From Microbispora oryzae (lineage in GTDB: Bacteria; Actinomycetota; Actinomycetes; Streptosporangiales; Streptosporangiaceae), in the NCBI RefSeq assembly GCF_017896165.1, contig NZ_JAFCNB010000002.1, positions 62,001 to 126,000 on the forward strand: 64,000 nucleotides of DNA, in the 5' to 3' direction. Positions 8,572-16,569 of the stretch are shown piece by piece. The notes below the pieces were generated by a model, which saw only the letters and a list, made by a program, of their open reading frames with translations, had not been told where the DNA came from and made no database searches. Made by a program: the position numbers and the translations under genes. Position 1 is the first letter of the stretch, and the number at the start of each line of letters is the position of its first letter.

Positions 8572-9453
8572 ATGAATCCCATGCCATCGATCAAGAAGGC
8601 ACCACGACGCGAAGGCAGGCTCGTATTCGGCTCGGTCAACGAGGACGCGGCCATCGAGGCGGCGGTGCTGCCAGGCCAGGGCCGCCTTCTGGTCATCGCC
8701 TCAGGAGGTGACGTCGCGATGCGACTGGCCGCCGGCGGTGCCGAGGTGACTGCGGTCGATTCCAATCCCGTGCAGATCGACTACGTCCGGGAGCGTCTCC
8801 GCGGAGCACCGGCGCGGCTCGGAAGGGTCGAGCGGATGCAGCAGCTCAGCCGGTACGGTCTTGCGCTGGCCGGACTGCGCAGCGGCGAGCTCATCCGATT
8901 CTGCGCGATGGACGATCCCGCCGAGCAGTTGCGGGTGTGGCGCGAACGTTTCGACACCCGTCGCCTGCGCGCCATCCTCGCGGTTCTCGCGTCGCGGACG
9001 TCCACCCGCGCGGCGGGTTCTGAGGCCTACAGTTCGCGGGCGCCGATGCGCTTCGACGTCCTGCTGCGCACCCGGTTCGAACGGGGCATCGCCCAGCATC
9101 CCAACCGCCACAACCCGTTCGTCCGGCGTCTCCTGCTCGGCGACTTCGACGACCCCATCCCCCCTTTCGACCCACGCCGGGTCAAGCTGGTCTGCGCTGA
9201 CGTCGCCGCCCACCTGGAGGAGGTGCCCGCCGGAACATACGATGGCATCAGCCTCTCCAACGTGCTGGACGCCGCCGGCCCGGTCTACACGGCTCGGTTG
9301 AAGGCGGCTGTGCGCCATGCGACGGCCCCGGAAGCGGTCGTGGTCTCCCGGAGCTTCGCCGAGAGCGACGATCCCGACGAGACCCGGTGGGCGAGTCGCG
9401 ACCGGTCCATGCTCTGGGGTTCGTTGAAGGTCGAACAGCCGGGTGCACGATGA
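8572..9453 (+). CDS. DUF3419/BtaA-like SAM-dependent 3-amino-3-carboxypropyl transferase
   Basis: A 293-residue protein. ATG 8572 is preferred because GGAG at 8557-8560 is well spaced; a TTG at 8563 is too close. The family mark GSVNEDAAIEA is near the N-terminus, followed by LLVIASGGDVAMRLA (SAM-binding) and VTAVDSNPVQIDYVRERL. Later segments FERGIAQHPNRHNPF and YDGISLSNVLD match the DUF3419 pattern. BtaA uses SAM as a donor of the 3-amino-3-carboxypropyl group in betaine-lipid synthesis. Here there is no BtaB methyltransferase and the neighbours are CoA enzymes, so a small-molecule acceptor is more likely. The acceptor is unknown. Confidence 0.75.
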   Translation: MNPMPSIKKAPRREGRLVFGSVNEDAAIEAAVLPGQGRLLVIASGGDVAMRLAAGGAEVTAVDSNPVQIDYVRERLRGAPARLGRVERMQQLSRYGLALAGLRSGELIRFCAMDDPAEQLRVWRERFDTRRLRAILAVLASRTSTRAAGSEAYSSRAPMRFDVLLRTRFERGIAQHPNRHNPFVRRLLLGDFDDPIPPFDPRRVKLVCADVAAHLEEVPAGTYDGISLSNVLDAAGPVYTARLKAAVRHATAPEAVVVSRSFAESDDPDETRWASRDRSMLWGSLKVEQPGAR

Positions 9454-10859
9454 GCACTCAGCGAGGCCCCTCCAGTCGCTGGGTGGTGCTGGCGCTGGTC
9501 TCCACGGTTGTGTTCATGACGGCGCTGGACAACCTGGTGGTGACCACTGCGCTGCCCAGCATCAGGTCGGATCTGTCGGTCTCGCTGGAGACACTGGTCT
9601 GGGTGCTGAACGGCTACACGCTGTCGTTCGCGGCGATGATCCTTCTCGGAGCCGCCCTGGGAGATCGCTACGGACGTCGCCGCGTCTTCATGTGGGGGAT
9701 CGCGGCGTTCACGGCGGCTTCGGTGGTCGCCGCACTGTCCACCACAATCGGCGGTCTGGTAGCGGCCCGCGCGGCCCAAGGAGTGGGCGCGGCGGTGATC
9801 CTTCCTGTGGGGCTCACGCTCGTCGGCGAGGCTTTTCCTGACCGCAACCGCGGCCTGGCCTTCGGCATCTGGTCGGGAGTGAACGGGCTGGGGGTCGCGG
9901 TCGGGCCGCTCGTCGGAGGAGCCGTTGTCGAGGCGTCTTCGTGGCCGTTCGTGTTCTGGCTGAACCTGCCGGTCGGGATCGGCGCGTTCCTCGCCTGCCT
10001 CTGGACGCTGCCGCCCAAGAGCGGCACCGCGCGCCACCTCGACGTACCCGGCGTCACCCTGGTCGCCGTCGGGCTGGCCGGAGCCCTGCTGGCGCTCACG
10101 GCCGTACCGGACGCCGGCTGGGGCTCCTCCAGAGTTCTGGTGCCGTTGGCGGCGGGTGGTGCGGCGCTGATCGCCTTCGGGGCTTGGGAGCGCCGTGCAC
10201 ACGAGCCGGTGCTCCCACGCCGCTTCTTCACCATCCCGGCGTTCACCTCGATCAACGTCGTGAACGTCGCGATGTACTTCGGCACGTTCGGCTCGATCTT
10301 CCTGCTCGTGCCATTCCTGCAGACCGTCCAGGGACACACGCCCGTCTCGGCGGGACTACGGCTGCTGCCCTGGACGCTCATGCCGATGTTCGTGTCCCCG
10401 CTCGCGGGGATCGCCTGCGACAGATACGGCCCGCGCCGTCCGGTAGCCGCCGGGCTGGTCCTCCTGGCCGCGGCCTTCGCCGGATTCGCCTACGTCGTGC
10501 CGGACGACCCGTCCTTCGCGATGCTGATGGCCCCCTCGATCCTCGGCGGCGCCGGGATGGGTCTGATCTTCCCCGCCTCGGCCGTCACCGTGCTCGGCGC
10601 CGTGGGACCCGGAGAGGAGGGACGTGCCTCGGGAGCGCTCAACGCGCTGCGCGAGGTGGGCGGCGCACTCGGCGTCGCCGGGCTCGCCACCGTCTTCCTG
10701 CTCTCCGGCGGCGGTATGACCCCGGATGCCTACGCCGACGGCCTGACCCCGGCTCTCGTCGTGGCAGCAGCGGTGATCGCCGCCTGCATCCCGGCGACCC
10801 GCCGGCTTCCCGGAGCCGGGCCCCAGGAACGCACTGAGAAACCCCAAGCGCAGGCATAG
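9450..10859 (+). CDS. MFS exporter, DHA2 (14-TM drug:H+ antiporter) type
   Basis: A 469-residue membrane protein. The ATG at 9450 overlaps the preceding stop (ATGA). Motifs visible are FMTALDNLVVTTALPSI in TM1, LGDRYGRRRVFMWG (motif A, residues 70-85), and GVNGLGVAVGPLVGGAVVEA (motif C). It has a long row of hydrophobic segments to the end. As last gene of the operon it is the likely exporter of the pathway product and a self-protection factor. Confidence 0.88.
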   Translation: MSTQRGPSSRWVVLALVSTVVFMTALDNLVVTTALPSIRSDLSVSLETLVWVLNGYTLSFAAMILLGAALGDRYGRRRVFMWGIAAFTAASVVAALSTTIGGLVAARAAQGVGAAVILPVGLTLVGEAFPDRNRGLAFGIWSGVNGLGVAVGPLVGGAVVEASSWPFVFWLNLPVGIGAFLACLWTLPPKSGTARHLDVPGVTLVAVGLAGALLALTAVPDAGWGSSRVLVPLAAGGAALIAFGAWERRAHEPVLPRRFFTIPAFTSINVVNVAMYFGTFGSIFLLVPFLQTVQGHTPVSAGLRLLPWTLMPMFVSPLAGIACDRYGPRRPVAAGLVLLAAAFAGFAYVVPDDPSFAMLMAPSILGGAGMGLIFPASAVTVLGAVGPGEEGRASGALNALREVGGALGVAGLATVFLLSGGGMTPDAYADGLTPALVVAAAVIAACIPATRRLPGAGPQERTEKPQAQA

Positions 10860-10920
10860 GGTTCCGCACCCCACGGCCGGCGCCACCGCTGAGCTTCTCC
10901 GCGAGCGCGAATTCGTGGCG

Positions 10921-10959
10921 CGCTTTCGTGGCCCCACCGTCAGGCGGGCCACGAGAGCG
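10921..10959. terminator. Inverted-repeat terminator between convergent genes
   Basis: CGCTTTCGTGGCCC (10921-10934) pairs with GGGCCACGAGAGCG (10946-10959) with one mismatch and an 11-base loop. It lies between the exporter stop at 10859 and the convergent stop at 10971, so it can serve both strands. No strong U-tract follows, as is common in actinomycetes. Confidence 0.6.
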
Positions 10960-10970
10960 ATCTACCTAGA

Positions 10971-11315
10971 TCAGGTCCAGTTCGAGCACGACGTCGCGAC
11001 GAGTCGCAGAACGCAGACGCGGATGCGCCAGATGTCCTGGCCCAGGTTCGCGCTGGCCGCACCCCAGGTGTTGGCGGTGACGCGGCCGGTGGCGCCGTTG
11101 TAGTACTGGTACTCCACGGCGGCGGAGGTGTTGGGGCCGGCGTAGACCCAGACCCAGCTCGCGGCGCCGTTGCCCGGGTTGTTGTCGAACTGGCCCTGGG
11201 CGCTGTACCAATCGACGGTGGTCGCGGCCGAAGCGGGCTGCGCGGTAAGGCTCACACCGGCGGCGGCCACCGCCGTCGCGACAACGGCTGCCTTGGCGAC
11301 GTTCCTCAGTCCCAT
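10971..11315 (-). CDS. Small secreted protein of unknown function
   Basis: A 114-residue protein with a classical Sec signal: MGLRNVAKAAVVATAVAAAG, hydrophobic core, then cleavage after QPASA near residue 30. The mature part of about 84 residues is rich in aromatic, Asn and Gly residues (VDWYSAQGQFDNN, WVWVYAGPN, YQYYNGATG) and holds two Cys near the C-terminus that could form a disulfide. It resembles small extracellular beta-sheet proteins common in actinomycetes, but no family is recognised. It stands alone with AAGGAAA before its ATG. Confidence 0.7.
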   Translation of the reverse strand: MGLRNVAKAAVVATAVAAAGVSLTAQPASAATTVDWYSAQGQFDNNPGNGAASWVWVYAGPNTSAAVEYQYYNGATGRVTANTWGAASANLGQDIWRIRVCVLRLVATSCSNWT

Positions 11316-11505
11316 TTTCCTTGCTCACTTTCTTTTGGTGCCCTCGTACGGAGTCCGGCCGGAAAAGGGGCTCGCACGCTTCGGCGGCGCCCTTTCCGTC
11401 GAAAACCACCGGCCGCTTTTCTCCGGCGATCTCAGCGTTCCGGCCCGCGGCACCGGACAGCTCCCCTACCCGCCCCCTAAAACGATTCGGCGCACCAAGC
11501 CGGGC

Positions 11506-12165
11506 TCAGTAGATCCAGCCCGACTTCCTGGCGATGCGAATGGCGTCGATGCGGTTGCGGGCCTTCAGTTTGCTCACCACGACCGTCAGGTAGTTCCGTA
11601 CGGTCCCCGGCGACAGGAAGAGCGCGCTCGCGATCTCCGTGATCTCGTCGCCCTCGGACACCAGCTGGAGGATCTCCACCTCACGGTCGGTGAGCGGGCA
11701 GTCGGTGAGGCCCCACGAGGCGAGGGCCACGTCGGCGTCGAAGACCCGGTAACCGGCCGCCACCCGGCGGACGGCGTCGGCGAGCTGCTCGGGTGGCGAC
11801 GTCTTCAGCATGAGCCCCCGCACGCCCGCCGACAGGGCCTGCCGCAGCGCGGACGGCCGGGCGAGGTTGCTGAGCAGCAGGGTGTCGCAGCCGGGCAGGC
11901 TCTCCTTGAGCTCGGCGACCGCCGCGAACCGATCCTTCCAGCAGAGGTCGGCGTCGACGACAGCGACGTGGGGGCAGCCGCTGCGGGCGGTGGCGACGAT
12001 CTGCCGGCCGTCGGAGACCGCTCCGACCACCTCGATGTCCGCCTCCTGGTTGAGCAGCGCGACCAGGGCGCCCCGCACCATGTCCATGTCTTCGGCGACG
12101 AGAACGCGAATCGTCCCGTTTCCCGGCTCGGCGGCCGAGGTCCGGGCAGAGCCGGCCGTCCTCAT
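11506..12165 (-). CDS. NarL/FixJ-type response regulator (orphan)
   Basis: A 219-residue protein whose ATG overlaps the stop of the carboxylase gene (ATGA), so the two are co-translated. The receiver domain (residues 20-135) has the acidic pocket AEDMD, phospho-acceptor Asp71 in VAVVDADL, and the conserved Lys in GLMLKTS. The C-terminus is a LuxR helix-turn-helix: LTDREVEILQLVSEGDEITEIA followed by LSPGTVRNYL. No sensor kinase is adjacent. Coupling to a precursor-supply gene suggests a pathway-level activator of the aromatic polyketide cluster; this is inference. Confidence 0.85.
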   Translation of the reverse strand: MRTAGSARTSAAEPGNGTIRVLVAEDMDMVRGALVALLNQEADIEVVGAVSDGRQIVATARSGCPHVAVVDADLCWKDRFAAVAELKESLPGCDTLLLSNLARPSALRQALSAGVRGLMLKTSPPEQLADAVRRVAAGYRVFDADVALASWGLTDCPLTDREVEILQLVSEGDEITEIASALFLSPGTVRNYLTVVVSKLKARNRIDAIRIARKSGWIY

Positions 12166-13628
12166 TGGGGAAGGTTGTCGTGACGGAAGCGGGGCCGGAT
12201 CGCTCCCGCAAGCGTCCGCAAGGTCGCGGCCAGCACCGATCTGGTGCGTTCCGGCTCGATGACCTCGTCCACCGACAGCCGTTCGGCAGGCAGATGCGAG
12301 CCCATCACCTCGCGCTCGTAGCTCGCCACCAGGCCCTGCCTGGCCTCCGGGTCGTCGCGCAGCTCGCGCCGGTAGACGATGTCGACCGCTCCCTCCGCTC
12401 CCATCACCGCCATCTGGGCCCCCGGCCAGCAGAACACGGCATCCGCTCCCAACGACTTGGAATTCATCACGATGTACGCGCCGCCGAACGCCTTGCGCAG
12501 GACGACGGTCAGCCTGGGCACCGTGGCCTCGGAGAACGCGTAGAGCAGCTTCGCGCCCTTGCGGATGACGCCGTTCGTCTCCTGCCGGGTCCCGGGAAGG
12601 AAGCCCGGGGTGTCCACCAGGACGACGAGCGGCACACCGAACGCGTCGCACAGCCGGACGAAGCGCGCTCCCTTCTCCGACGCGGCGATGTCCAGCGCGC
12701 CCGCGAGGGCAAGCGGCTGGTTCGCGACCACTCCGACCGGGCGGCCCTCGATCCTGGCGAATCCCGTCACCAGGTTGCGCGCGAAACGAGGCTGGAGCTC
12801 CAGAAAGCTGTCCGCGTCCACGAGGCCCCCGATCACCCCGCGCACGTCGTACGGAATGCGTGGGCTCTCCGGCAGCCGGGGCAGCACGCCCGCGGGCGCG
12901 GGCACCCCCATCGGGGGCTCGTCCCAGCACGAGTCGGGCAGGTAGGACAGCACGCGGCGGGCCAGGTCTATGGCGTCCGCGTGGTTGCCGGCCACCAGGT
13001 GTGCGACGCCGGACCGGCGGGTGTGGACCTCGGCTCCGCCCAGTTCGGCCGGGCTGACCTCCTCGAAGGTCACCGCCTTGACGACCTGCGGGCCCGTCAG
13101 GAACATGTGGGCGTTCTCCCGCAGCATGATGATGACGTCGGTGAGCGCCGGAGAGTAGACGGCGCCGCCCGCGCAGGCGCCGAGGATGAGGCTGAGCTGC
13201 GGCACTCTGCCCGAGAGCTGTACATGCGCCCGGAAGATCGCGCCATAGCCGTCGAGCGCGGCCAGGCCCTCCTGGATCCGGGCGCCGCCCGAGTCGAGCA
13301 GGCCGACCACGGGCATCCTCGCCCGCTCGGTCCACCGGAGCACCGTCAGGATCTTGGTGGCGTGCACCTCGCCCAGCGACCCGCCGAGGGCCGAGGGGTC
13401 CTGGGCGAACACGCCGACGGGACGGCCGTCGACCGTCCCGTGCCCGGTGATGACGCCGTCCCCGGCCGGCCTGCGTGCCTGCATGCCGAACGCCGTCGCC
13501 CGGTGCCGGGCCCGGCTGCCGAACTCCACGAACGAGCCGGGGTCGGTCAGCATGTCGACGCGGCGCCGGACGACCGCGGGTTCGATCCTCGATACCGCGG
13601 GGGACGGCGAGCGCGGAGGACCGGTCAT
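12162..13628 (-). CDS. Acyl-CoA carboxylase, carboxyltransferase (beta) subunit
   Basis: A 488-residue protein. The ATG at 13628 is preferred to an upstream TTG (13664) because GGAG precedes it at the right distance. Carboxyltransferase features are FGMQARRPAGDGVITGHGTV (residues 45-65), GSLGEVHATKI, LLDSGGARIQEGLAALDGYG, and in the second half VDTPGFLPGTRQETNGVIRKGAKLLYAF. It belongs to the AccD/PccB family that carboxylates acetyl- or propionyl-CoA together with a biotinylated alpha subunit, none of which is in the window. It probably raises the malonyl- or methylmalonyl-CoA pool for the nearby PKS, as similar genes do in other type II clusters. Confidence 0.9.
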   Translation of the reverse strand: MTGPPRSPSPAVSRIEPAVVRRRVDMLTDPGSFVEFGSRARHRATAFGMQARRPAGDGVITGHGTVDGRPVGVFAQDPSALGGSLGEVHATKILTVLRWTERARMPVVGLLDSGGARIQEGLAALDGYGAIFRAHVQLSGRVPQLSLILGACAGGAVYSPALTDVIIMLRENAHMFLTGPQVVKAVTFEEVSPAELGGAEVHTRRSGVAHLVAGNHADAIDLARRVLSYLPDSCWDEPPMGVPAPAGVLPRLPESPRIPYDVRGVIGGLVDADSFLELQPRFARNLVTGFARIEGRPVGVVANQPLALAGALDIAASEKGARFVRLCDAFGVPLVVLVDTPGFLPGTRQETNGVIRKGAKLLYAFSEATVPRLTVVLRKAFGGAYIVMNSKSLGADAVFCWPGAQMAVMGAEGAVDIVYRRELRDDPEARQGLVASYEREVMGSHLPAERLSVDEVIEPERTRSVLAATLRTLAGAIRPRFRHDNLPQ

Positions 13629-13808
13629 TACCACTCCATCGAATCGAGATCCTTTTCCCGGCAACGAGCGAGGTGACGACTCGGCCGCGGATCACTCCAG
13701 AGCGCTGGTGTTCGGCCGATGATCGGATGATCCCACAGGGAACACTCCACTACTTCTTCCAAACAAAGATGTCGCCGCGGACGGCGGCGGGCAATCTCGG
13801 CTAATCGG

Positions 13809-14588
13809 CTATTCGGCGAAGATGGCGACCGCGCGGGCCCACCCCGCCCCGGCGCCGGTGATTTTGACGGGGAAGCAGGCGACCAGGAAGCCGTGCGGCC
13901 GGTCCAGCGCGTCCAGGTTGGCCAGCCGCTCGATCTGGCAGTACTCCCGGTTGCGGCCGGCGACGTGGGCGGGCCACAGCACCGAGCGGTCGCCGCTCGA
14001 CCGGTAGCGCGAGATCACGTCGCCGAACGGCGCGTCCAGGCTGAACGCGTCGGTTCCGATCACGCGCACTCCGTGGTCGAGCAGGAGGTGGACGGCGGGA
14101 CCGTCGAGGCCGGTGAAGTCGGTGAAGTAGCGCGGGGTCCCCGCCCACGCGGACGCGCCGGTGTCGAGCAGCACGATGTCGCCCGGCTCCGGACGGCGCC
14201 CCGCCCGGTCCATGGCCCGCTCCAGCTCGGCCACGCCCGCCACCGGCCCGTCGCAGCTTCGCAGGTCGAGCAGGAGCCCGGGACCGTAGAACCACTCCAA
14301 CGGCAGCTCGTGGACGTCTCGCGGCCGGCCGTCGCCGTAGAGGGCGCGTGAGCCGTAGTGCGAGGGGGCGTCCACGTGGGTGCCCGTATGGGAGGTCAGC
14401 GTGATCCGGTCCAGCGAAAGGAACTCGCCGTCGGGCAGCTCCGCGGGATCGAAATCGACACCGAAGTGCTCCCGCATCTCCGCGGCCATGTGCGCGGCCC
14501 CCTGCGCGGGAGTGAGGATTACGTGTTCGATCGGATCCGGCTCCCACGCCGCCGCGTCCACCGCGCTGCTGATGTCGACAAACCGCAC
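13809..14588 (-). CDS. Cyclase-family (kynurenine formamidase-like) metal hydrolase
   Basis: A 259-residue protein. The GTG at 14588 is chosen because AAAGGAGG stands 6 bases before it and the product then starts VRFVDISSAVD, the usual beginning of this family. The metal-binding signature is TLTSHTGTHVDAPSHYG near residues 65-82, with later LLDTGASAWAG and LDHGVRVIGTDAFSLDAPFG. Relatives are annotated as polyketide cyclases or formamidases (KynB-like). It may close a ring, or hydrolyse an ester or amide in the aromatic pathway. It reads in the same direction as the SARP gene upstream and the carboxylase downstream. Confidence 0.85.
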   Translation of the reverse strand: MRFVDISSAVDAAAWEPDPIEHVILTPAQGAAHMAAEMREHFGVDFDPAELPDGEFLSLDRITLTSHTGTHVDAPSHYGSRALYGDGRPRDVHELPLEWFYGPGLLLDLRSCDGPVAGVAELERAMDRAGRRPEPGDIVLLDTGASAWAGTPRYFTDFTGLDGPAVHLLLDHGVRVIGTDAFSLDAPFGDVISRYRSSGDRSVLWPAHVAGRNREYCQIERLANLDALDRPHGFLVACFPVKITGAGAGWARAVAIFAE

Positions 14589-14810
14589 CGGCCGCCTCCT
14601 TTGTCGCCCCTCGCCGGGCCGCCCTTCGCCGGGGCCGCCCGCTGGAAATCGTCGCCGCCTTCGAGCACAGCGGGACGGCCTGGAGGGCACGTGGAGCGCG
14701 GGTGGACCATGCGGGCCGAAGCGCTTCTCCACCGGGCTTCCACCGGCTTTCCAACGGCGACCGGCACACTGGCGCCGACGGTCCAGCGGCGAGTCAGGGA
14801 GCGGCCAGGG

Positions 14811-15602
14811 TCACCCGGCGATCTTGACGAGATCGAGCTTCGGGTCCGAGCGCAGAATGGCCTGCTGGAGGTGGCGGAGACGGGCCGACGGTTCGACGCC
14901 GAGCTCGCTCACCAGCGTGGTGCGGATCTTGATGAAGTTCTCCAGGGCCTGGCTCGTCCGCCCCGACCGGTGCAGCGCGATCATGAACTGCGCCCAGAAG
15001 TTCTCGTGCATCGGAAAGCGGGCGGTCAGGGAGGAGAGCTCGGCGAGCACCCCGGCGTGCCTGTTCAGCCGCAGATCGGTCTCGATGCGGGTTTCCAGCA
15101 CGCCGAGCCTGCTCTCCTCAAGCCGCGCGACCTCTACCCCGATCCGCATGCCCGCGTGCACGTCGACCAGCGCCTCTCCGCGCCACAGGGCGAGCGCCTC
15201 ATGACACAGCGCCGAGGCCGTCTCCCACTGACCGGACTCGAAGGCCCGCTTGCCGGCGAGGGACAGGTGCTCGTAGCGGTGGACGTCCACGTCGCCGGGA
15301 TCGATGTCGAGCATGTAGCCGCCGTAGCAGGTCCGCAGGATGTGCTTGGTCGCGTCGGTACGGCTGGCGCCGAGTGCCGGGGCGATCCCCCTGCGGACCT
15401 GAAGGATGTAGGTCTGCAGGGTGGAGAGCGCGCTCGCCGGGGGGCGCATCCCCCACAGTTCCTCGACGAATGCGGGCACCGTGACCACGGTTCCCGCATT
15501 CAGCGCCAGCAGCGAGAAGACTTGCCGGGGTTTGCGTGGAATCGGCGTGATGAACATTCCGTTCTGGGACGCGACGAGCGGTCCCAAGAGCTTGACTTCC
15601 AT
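14811..15602 (-). CDS. SARP-family transcriptional activator
   Basis: A 263-residue protein matching the compact DnrI/ActII-ORF4 size. Residues 1-95 form the OmpR-like winged helix: MEVKLLGPLVASQNGMFITP, RKPRQVFSLLALNAGTVVTV, FVEELWGMRPPASALSTLQT, YILQVRR. Residues 100-260 form the bacterial transcriptional activation domain (ALALWRGEALVDVHAG, YERL-like helices, LHRSGRTSQALENFIKIRTTL). It is the likely pathway-specific activator of the aromatic polyketide cluster. Its own upstream region holds a perfect palindrome and spaced direct repeats. Confidence 0.9.
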   Translation of the reverse strand: MEVKLLGPLVASQNGMFITPIPRKPRQVFSLLALNAGTVVTVPAFVEELWGMRPPASALSTLQTYILQVRRGIAPALGASRTDATKHILRTCYGGYMLDIDPGDVDVHRYEHLSLAGKRAFESGQWETASALCHEALALWRGEALVDVHAGMRIGVEVARLEESRLGVLETRIETDLRLNRHAGVLAELSSLTARFPMHENFWAQFMIALHRSGRTSQALENFIKIRTTLVSELGVEPSARLRHLQQAILRSDPKLDLVKIAG

Positions 15603-15974
15603 TGCCGGAGACGTCCCCTTTTAACGGCATTTAATGAAATTCGGCCACGATCTAATACATATCACCCACTTCTATCCATCTGATGAGACACCATCATTAT
15701 CACCATGTCAACACCATTGCCTCTATAAGGACATGAACTCCTCATATAGCGGCATGAGAATCTCATGCCACTCCATGCGAATATCACGACCAGCCGGATC
15801 GATGGAGCGTTTCACGGGACTCGCATCATCCTCAATCGCCCCGAAAACGCGCGAAACCGCGGCCGCCCGAGCCGGAACGCGGCGGCGTTCGGACCCGGAC
15901 CAGGCGGCCACGGCGACGAGGACTGTGACGGACTGGACGGTGACGGACCGGACGGTGACGGCGTGACCCCGCGA
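15603..15974. promoter_or_regulatory. Regulatory region upstream of the SARP gene
   Basis: This 372-base stretch is unusually AT-rich between 15625 and 15790. It holds a perfect palindrome, GGCATGAGA (15751-15759), A, TCTCATGCC (15761-15769). It also holds three CACCAT hexamers at 15689, 15701 and 15712, that is 12 and 11 bp apart, the helical spacing seen at SARP-bound promoters. Closer to 15970 there is a 15-bp tandem repeat (15925-15954, GTGACGGACYGGACG twice). No gene is supported inside. Confidence 0.6.
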
Positions 15975-16412
15975 TCAGGGACGCCAGCCCCCGTCCTCGG
16001 GCCACGGCATGTCCAGTTGCCGGTAGGTGCCGAGATAGTCCGGCCAGTCCCGGTGATCGCGGATCTTGCCGTCCACGATGCGGATGAGGTGGATCTGCTC
16101 ACCGGCGAATTTGCGCCCGGTCGGCGGCATGCCGACGAGATTGCCGACGTGCCGGCCGTAGAGCACGAGATGGGCGCGCACCCACTGGCCGTTCTCCTCG
16201 TAGCCGATCTCCTCCAGGTGGGCGTCCTCGGAGAAGGCGTACTTGAGCCACTTGACCGCGCCGGCGAACGCCGTGGGGCCGCGCAGGTCGGGGTTGTGCT
16301 CCAGCGCGCCGGGATTCAGGTATTCCGGATGAATGAAATCCTCGACGTCACCGGTTTCCCCGCTGTTGTACGCCGCCACCATGCGGCGGACCGTTTCGAT
16401 CTGCTCACTCAT
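15975..16412 (-). CDS. SnoaL-like polyketide cyclase/NTF2-fold protein
   Basis: A 145-residue protein starting ATG at 16412. It has the SnoaL pattern: VRRMVAAYNSGETGDVEDFI at the start, HPEYLNPGALEHNPDLRGP, then a long beta-sheet part ending IHLIRIVDGKIRDHRDWPDYLGTYRQL. SnoaL relatives catalyse aldol ring closure of the fourth ring in anthracyclines, while others are hydratases or isomerases. Asp and His residues in the pocket region (DHRDWPD) are present. It is divergent from the methyltransferase at 16570. Confidence 0.85.
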   Translation of the reverse strand: MSEQIETVRRMVAAYNSGETGDVEDFIHPEYLNPGALEHNPDLRGPTAFAGAVKWLKYAFSEDAHLEEIGYEENGQWVRAHLVLYGRHVGNLVGMPPTGRKFAGEQIHLIRIVDGKIRDHRDWPDYLGTYRQLDMPWPEDGGWRP

Positions 16413-16569
16413 CGACGTTCCATTCTGTGGGCCGGGTCTCCGACTCGATTGTTCGCCCGGGATCGTTCGGGCGACAAGCGGGAAAGCCGCCGGTGCATTC
16501 GTTCTCGACCGGTTCTCCAGGACCGCTCGAATACTCGGGAATGTGCGGTGACACGCGGACGGAGGACGC

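Noticed and set aside
13753-13768. CTTCTTCCAAACAAAG upstream of the carboxylase gene as a fifth CTTCTTCGA box
   Set aside because: The core is broken (CC for CG) and it lies about 125 bases from the start, unlike the 61-67 of the four good sites. It may be a degenerate copy but is not counted.
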